From NCBI GenBank assembly GCA_022453515.1, contig JAJNNY010000061.1, positions 1 to 64,000 of the forward strand: DNA of 64,000 bases. Direction: 5' to 3'. Positions within the stretch are counted from its first letter, which is position 1. Every line of letters begins with the position of its first letter. The notes under the pieces are model-generated. The model saw only the letters and a program-made list of their open reading frames with translations. It was not told the origin of the DNA and searched no databases. Origin of the DNA: Astrocystis sublimbata (lineage: Eukaryota; Ascomycota; Sordariomycetes; Xylariales; Xylariaceae). The translations under genes were made by a program, and so were the position numbers. Below, in pieces: positions 60,574 through 64,000 of this stretch.

Positions 60574-61561
60574 TTAAACGAAGACATCCTGTTTAGCTGG
60601 ATGGGCCAAGTTATCTACCTTTGCCCAGTCAATGGTGTCCCACCAGTTCTGGACGTAGGCGCCCTTGCCGGCAACGCCGTAGTCGGTGAGCCAGACGTGT
60701 TCCCACGTGTTCAGGCACAGCAGCGGGACGACGTCGGTGCCGCCGGGGGCCTGGGCCCTGAAGCGACCGCCGCCGTTGCCGGCACCAGCCTGTGTGCGGT
60801 CCATGAAGGCGCCCACGGTGCCCAGGTCGTTGGTGGCGGTGTTGAAATCGACACCCTGCGCGCGCCAATGCGCGGCCGTGTAGGGCGTGCCGGCCAGGTA
60901 GGTGGCCAGGATGCGGTGCTCGGTCGAGTTGGCGTTCTTGACCAGCCACACGAAGCCCGGGCCGAACATGCCGAGGGCGGTGGCCAGGAACTCGCGGCGC
61001 AGCGTCTCGACGGAGCTGAAGTGAGTTTCGAAGACGCGCACCAGGCGCTGCGGTATGCGCTCGTCGGGCGACATCTGCGCTCCGGCCTCGGGTGTCCCTA
61101 GCGCGTCCGCCCTCTGCTCGTGCTCGGTCTGTAGGTTGGCGAGCTGTGTGAAGAAGAAGTGGTTATTGTGAACCATGGATGCGTAGTTGAAGGTGGCCGC
61201 ATCCGCCGGGTCGCGGGCTGCGGCTTTGAGGATATGTAAGGGCTTCTGATTCTCGTACTCGGTGCCTGTGCAAAGCGAGAAAGAAAGACGCGAGTCAGCC
61301 CGAGGCGAACAGCATAGATTTTGCCAGGCAATGCCCAATTGGGTTCTTACCGGCCGTCATAATATTTAGCCTTTTGACCATGTGGTCCATGTATGTAGTC
61401 CAGGCGGTCGAGTAGCCGAGCGGGCTCAGGAGCCCCGGCACGTCGTTGCTTTGACTGAATTGGTCGAGTACAGGAACGGAATGCATGGAGCGGTTGCCGA
61501 GGGCTGACCGCCGCAGCAAGGCACTGGCGGCTTGTGGTATCCGTAATCTGGGGCGCAACAT
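60574..61561 (-). CDS. Mitochondrial small-subunit ribosomal protein of the Fe/Mn-SOD fold (mS42/mS43 type)
   Basis: Exons 61561..61351 and 61265..60574 (300 codons plus TAA); the 85-nt intron splits a Gly codon and restores TAGTEYENQKPL. The N-terminus MLRPRLRIPQAASALLRRSA is a typical mitochondrial targeting sequence. The body follows the Fe/Mn superoxide dismutase fold (FNYASMVHNNHFFF, ATALGMFGPGFVWLV, CLNTWEHVWLTDYG, NWWDTIDW). In the known enzymes the C-terminal metal ligands are Asp and His of DxWEH; here the first is Asn (NTWEH), and the N-terminal His ligands of HHxxHH are replaced. That is expected of RSM26 (mS42) and MRP1 (mS43), mitoribosomal proteins that descend from SOD but are not enzymes. 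I cannot decide between the two without alignment. Often misannotated as superoxide dismutase. Confidence 0.85.
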
Positions 61562-62223
61562 GGTGATGTGATGTGTGGTGAGGGCCGTGATCGTGATAGT
61601 GGTGGTGGTGGTGGTGGCGGCGGGGGAGGTGAGGCGCCGGGGCAGTCTGCAAACCGTGATCCGCAGGCCGAGACTGAGACCGAAATCGGGAATCGGGACA
61701 GAATGCGTGATCAATGGGAGGCACCGAATACTATAGGTACCTCCGAGGTTAGGTAGCACTCCCAAGCTGTGATTGATGTTACTGATTTCAAGGTTAGTTG
61801 TAGGTACGCATCAAGGTATTTCGATAAGTTCGAGTCCTGTCGCACCGGTCTGTACCACTTGCCATAGTACTTTTTTTCAGCCCGCCAAGCGCCATCGAAG
61901 TGCCCAGGTGCTACCTGCCTCGCCTGCTACCTCTATTGCACTTGCCAAGCTGGGTTTAGCGTGATCGCTCGGCCTAGAGTTATTCCTCAGCATGTGCCCG
62001 AGCATAAGGATTTATGCGCGCAAAGTTATGCAGAGAAAACGAGGTACTTTCAAGAAGGCCGGTTTATCATGAAAACAGCCAGGTGGTTGCGAAATTCAAT
62101 ACTTCAAGGTTCGAGTTGACTATTTAAGGTGCATTTAATAAAGAGTTATCTACTCTTATTGTATGTAACTACAGTAGTCTAGAACCTTGAAGTACCGAAT
62201 CCTTCACAGAATTAATAGTGAAC
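61562..62223. other. Upstream region of the SOD-fold ribosomal protein gene
   Basis: Contains a (TGG)6 repeat at 61600-61617, which is (CCA)6 in the probable 5' UTR on the minus strand, and a TACCTCCGAGGTTAGGTA motif near 61737. No gene. Confidence 0.5.
61600..61617. repeat. TGG trinucleotide repeat
   Basis: Six uninterrupted TGG units about 40 bases upstream of the minus-strand start codon at 61561. Confidence 0.7.
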
Positions 62224-62841
62224 TATGGCGTCTTGAGAGAACCCAACTCCCGAGTCCAATCGCGGATCATTAAGAACCGCTCTCCCTCGAGCCTGCGCCA
62301 ATGGCGCTTCTTCATATCGGCCATTCACAAGGCTGTAGATGAAGCCGCAGTATACTAGGTATCTAGCAAGGTAAGATCCCCCCCCCCCCTATCGACACTA
62401 TGCCCAAGAGCTCCCTTGGCCTATTCATGTGCGCAACTTAGGAATCAGAACAATGATTCGTGCATCGTCAAGAGTATTCGTGGCCACTGGCGTTTACAGA
62501 ACGAGGCCGAAATTCTTGAGCGACACCAGTCCAAGTCGTCGTTCATTCGCCCCCTTATCGACTAGATTCAGCAACCGGCCGATCCACCCTCTATCATTCT
62601 GAGTTACTCAGACAGTGAGCTTCCACTCGCTGATAACGGATTCATCAGGCGAGTCCTGAAACTGGGCCCCCGGGACAGACTCACAGTGGAAGAGATTCTT
62701 CAGGATGAAAGGTTTACTGAGGAAACAGACGACACTCGAGAATCGATCACGATAGAGCCGGAAAGAGAACCGGGGAAATCCACATTCAGACGTTCGGGCA
62801 TCAATTCTCAGACTCCAAATTGGGCGAACTGGATCAACTGA
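62224..62841 (+). pseudogene. Relic of a fungal protein kinase, internally deleted and with stops
   Basis: The frame at 62425-62841 holds two separated pieces of one kinase. The N-lobe reads DSCIVKSIRGHWRLQNEAEI then LERHQSKSSFIRPLID, with the ATP-anchoring Lys (CIVK) and the following helix Glu. It is interrupted by TAG at 62563-62565 where relatives have Glu, and goes on IQQPADPPSIIL. Near 62617 it jumps directly to ADNGFIRRVLKLGPRDRL and TVEEILQDERF, the end of the C-lobe, and ends with TGA at 62839-62841. The catalytic loop, DFG and activation segment are absent, about 150-200 residues compared with relatives. A further piece at 62224-62358 (REPNSRVQSRIIK, QWRFFISAIHKAVDEA) ends in TAG and may be a decayed upstream exon; a GTAAGA donor at 62371 and a TTAG acceptor at 62437-62440 would link it. 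Family recall: kinases common in accessory regions of Sordariomycetes. Confidence 0.72.
62378..62389. repeat. Poly-C run
   Basis: Twelve consecutive C on the left side of the kinase N-lobe relic; could also be a region of sequencing uncertainty. Confidence 0.8.
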
Positions 62842-62863
62842 ACTGATCGAGAGCTTCCAATGC

Positions 62864-62874
62864 GGGGGGGGGGG
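62864..62874. repeat. Poly-G run
   Basis: Eleven consecutive G just after the stop of the kinase relic, inverted relative to the poly-C run on its left. Confidence 0.8.
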
Positions 62875-62964
62875 CTCGTTGTTAACAAGGTATGTTTTAG
62901 TCTCACCACAATCTACCCGGAAAACAGCACTGTCATATAGTATATTCCGACCACTGGTCCATCG

Positions 62965-63790
62965 TCATGTTCCCCTCACTGACGATCCCGTCGACACAGC
63001 CCGGCGGATGTGAGCCGTAGAAGCTGAGTGTTGGTCAACACTGTCTTCTTCCATGTTGCATAACACATATGCCAACTCCTCGAGCTTCTTCAGCAGAGCC
63101 GAGCATTCGTCATGCTTGTTTTGCAACGCGATAGTTCGAGCCTCAAGGGGTCTGCCCAGATGCCGAACCTCGCCTCGAAGCTCCTTTATAGCCGAGCCGT
63201 GGCGTTCCTGGGGTGTCTTCTGACACTTTTCCACCCTTTTTCGGAGTGCAGCATAATCGTCCTTCCAATGCACCATTGTTCTCGGTTTATGATCATTGGT
63301 TCCTTCGTCTGCCTTCGTTGTTGCTGTATCAGGTTGCTGCTGTTCCTTCAGTGTGGCGTTCTGGTTGGCAACACATTCGAGCTCTTTGCAGTGTTGGTGA
63401 CTCTCTTCGAGTTTCCCAGTAAGATCGGCATTCTTGGTCTTGAGATTCGTACATGCTTTTCTCAATTTTCCGTTCTCGACCTTGAGACTAGTGTTGTCAA
63501 TCGTCAATCTTTCGTTCTCCTGCTTTAGGGATTCGAGAACATCGGCCAAGTAGTTGTCGTCGCGCTCGCGGAGACCCTCCATCGTCGCATTGACTGTCCG
63601 TGGATATTCTCGCAACGAAATATGACCCGCCGTACTATCTATATTCTCGACTGCTAATTATCACTGCCGTCAGTACTTGCTACACAGAGGAGTCTGAACG
63701 CTCATGATCCGAATGTTTGGGGATCTCAGGAGCAGAGAGATGCCTGTTGGAGTGATGCTTGAGCTTGTCTGGTGAAGTCTCGCCTGGCAT
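62965..63790 (-). CDS. Small coiled-coil protein, unknown function
   Basis: Proposed exons 63790..63684 and 63634..62965 (258 codons plus TGA). The ATG at 63788-63790 opens MPGETSPDKLKHHSNRHLSA; a 49-nt intron with a GTAGCA donor, TACTGAC and GATAG acceptor restores VTAGHISLREYPRTVNATM. A shorter model starts at ATG 63580-63582 within exon 2. Residues from about 60 on are rich in Leu, Glu, Lys and Asn with heptad spacing (LADVLESLKQENERLTIDN, LKVENGKLRKACTNLKTKNA), so a long parallel coiled coil is likely; a second coil lies near the C-terminus (LRKRVEKCQK, ECSALLKKLEELAYV). No DNA-binding basic region or other domain recognised. It lies beside the broken kinase on the opposite strand. Confidence 0.5.
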
Positions 63791-64000
63791 GCCATTTCAG
63801 TCATGAGTTGACGTGCCACCAACCGCTTCTCGCGCCCAATGGGGTTCCTACATCTGCGCCCACTGTGTCACTGTGTGTGAGTAATCGCTGCTCGGTGCGT
63901 CATATCGTGATATGGGAATGAATATTTTTTAGGGCCCGTCACAATGACCAACTCACGGCCCGGGGATTAAAAGCAAAGGAGACGAAAACTGGCAAACGGG
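63791..64000. other. Right edge of window
   Basis: About 210 bases upstream of the coiled-coil gene; no feature recognised. Confidence 0.4.

Noticed and set aside
60370..61101. 243-codon open frame on the plus strand
   Set aside because: Antisense of the GC-rich SOD-fold ribosomal protein gene.
60574..61561. Annotation as active superoxide dismutase
   Set aside because: Metal-ligand Asp is Asn and the N-terminal His ligands are absent; the mitoribosomal SOD-like family fits better.
1..64000. CRISPR array, phage, plasmid or operon-like systems
   Set aside because: Introns, gene spacing and gene content are those of a fungal nuclear genome; no spaced direct repeats were seen.

Overview
The window is a stretch of nuclear chromosome from a filamentous ascomycete, most likely a member of the Sordariomycetes. 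The reasons are short spliceosomal introns (about 49-183 nt) with GTRNGT donors and CTAAC/CTGAC branch sites, and recognisable homologues of PRO1/ADV-1, NUC-1, MPH1, MEX67, SHR3, SRC1, a HET-domain protein and a fungal seven-helix receptor. Scattered TACCTAGGTA-type repeats between genes fit the same origin. I see no bacterial, plasmid, phage or CRISPR features. No tRNA or rRNA could be supported by eye.

Layout. 0.8-2.6 kb (-): four-exon GPCR-like receptor. 2.6-11.7 kb: about 9 kb without a confident gene. 11.7-13.9 kb (+): HET-domain protein. 14.4-17.9 kb (-): MPH1/FANCM helicase, divergent from 19.1-21.4 kb (+) MEX67. 25.6-27.9 kb (+): kelch-like single-pass membrane protein. 29.8-32.2 kb (-): SRC1/HEH inner nuclear membrane protein. 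33.5-35.6 kb (-): NUC-1 bHLH regulator, divergent from 38.6-39.5 kb (+) SHR3 permease chaperone. 40.1-41.5 kb (-): Cys-rich single-pass membrane protein. 43.1-44.0 kb (-): haloacid-dehalogenase-like protein. 45.4-47.6 kb (-): PRO1, with a 7.9-kb gene-poor stretch upstream of it. 55.5-58.1 kb (+): SAM-PH protein whose first coding exon is just the ATG. 58.6-60.35 kb: AT-rich block. 60.6-61.6 kb (-): mitochondrial ribosomal protein of the superoxide-dismutase fold. 62.2-62.84 kb (+): broken protein-kinase relic. 63.0-63.8 kb (-): small coiled-coil protein.

The genes do not form a cluster or pathway. They are mainly conserved housekeeping or regulatory genes (DNA repair, mRNA export, nuclear envelope, phosphate regulation, amino-acid permease biogenesis, sexual development, mitochondrial translation), separated by long gene-poor spacers. 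The accessory flavour lies in the HET gene at the edge of the 9-kb desert and in the right end, where an AT-rich block, a degenerate kinase and an orphan coiled-coil gene lie together. I did not find a convincing new multi-gene system. The observations most worth a second look are the kinase relic, the ATG-only exon, the missing signal peptide of the kelch-like protein and the apparent loss of metal ligands in the SOD-fold ribosomal protein. Exon boundaries were derived by hand from splice consensus plus reading-frame continuity; family assignments come from remembered sequence patterns, not from a search.
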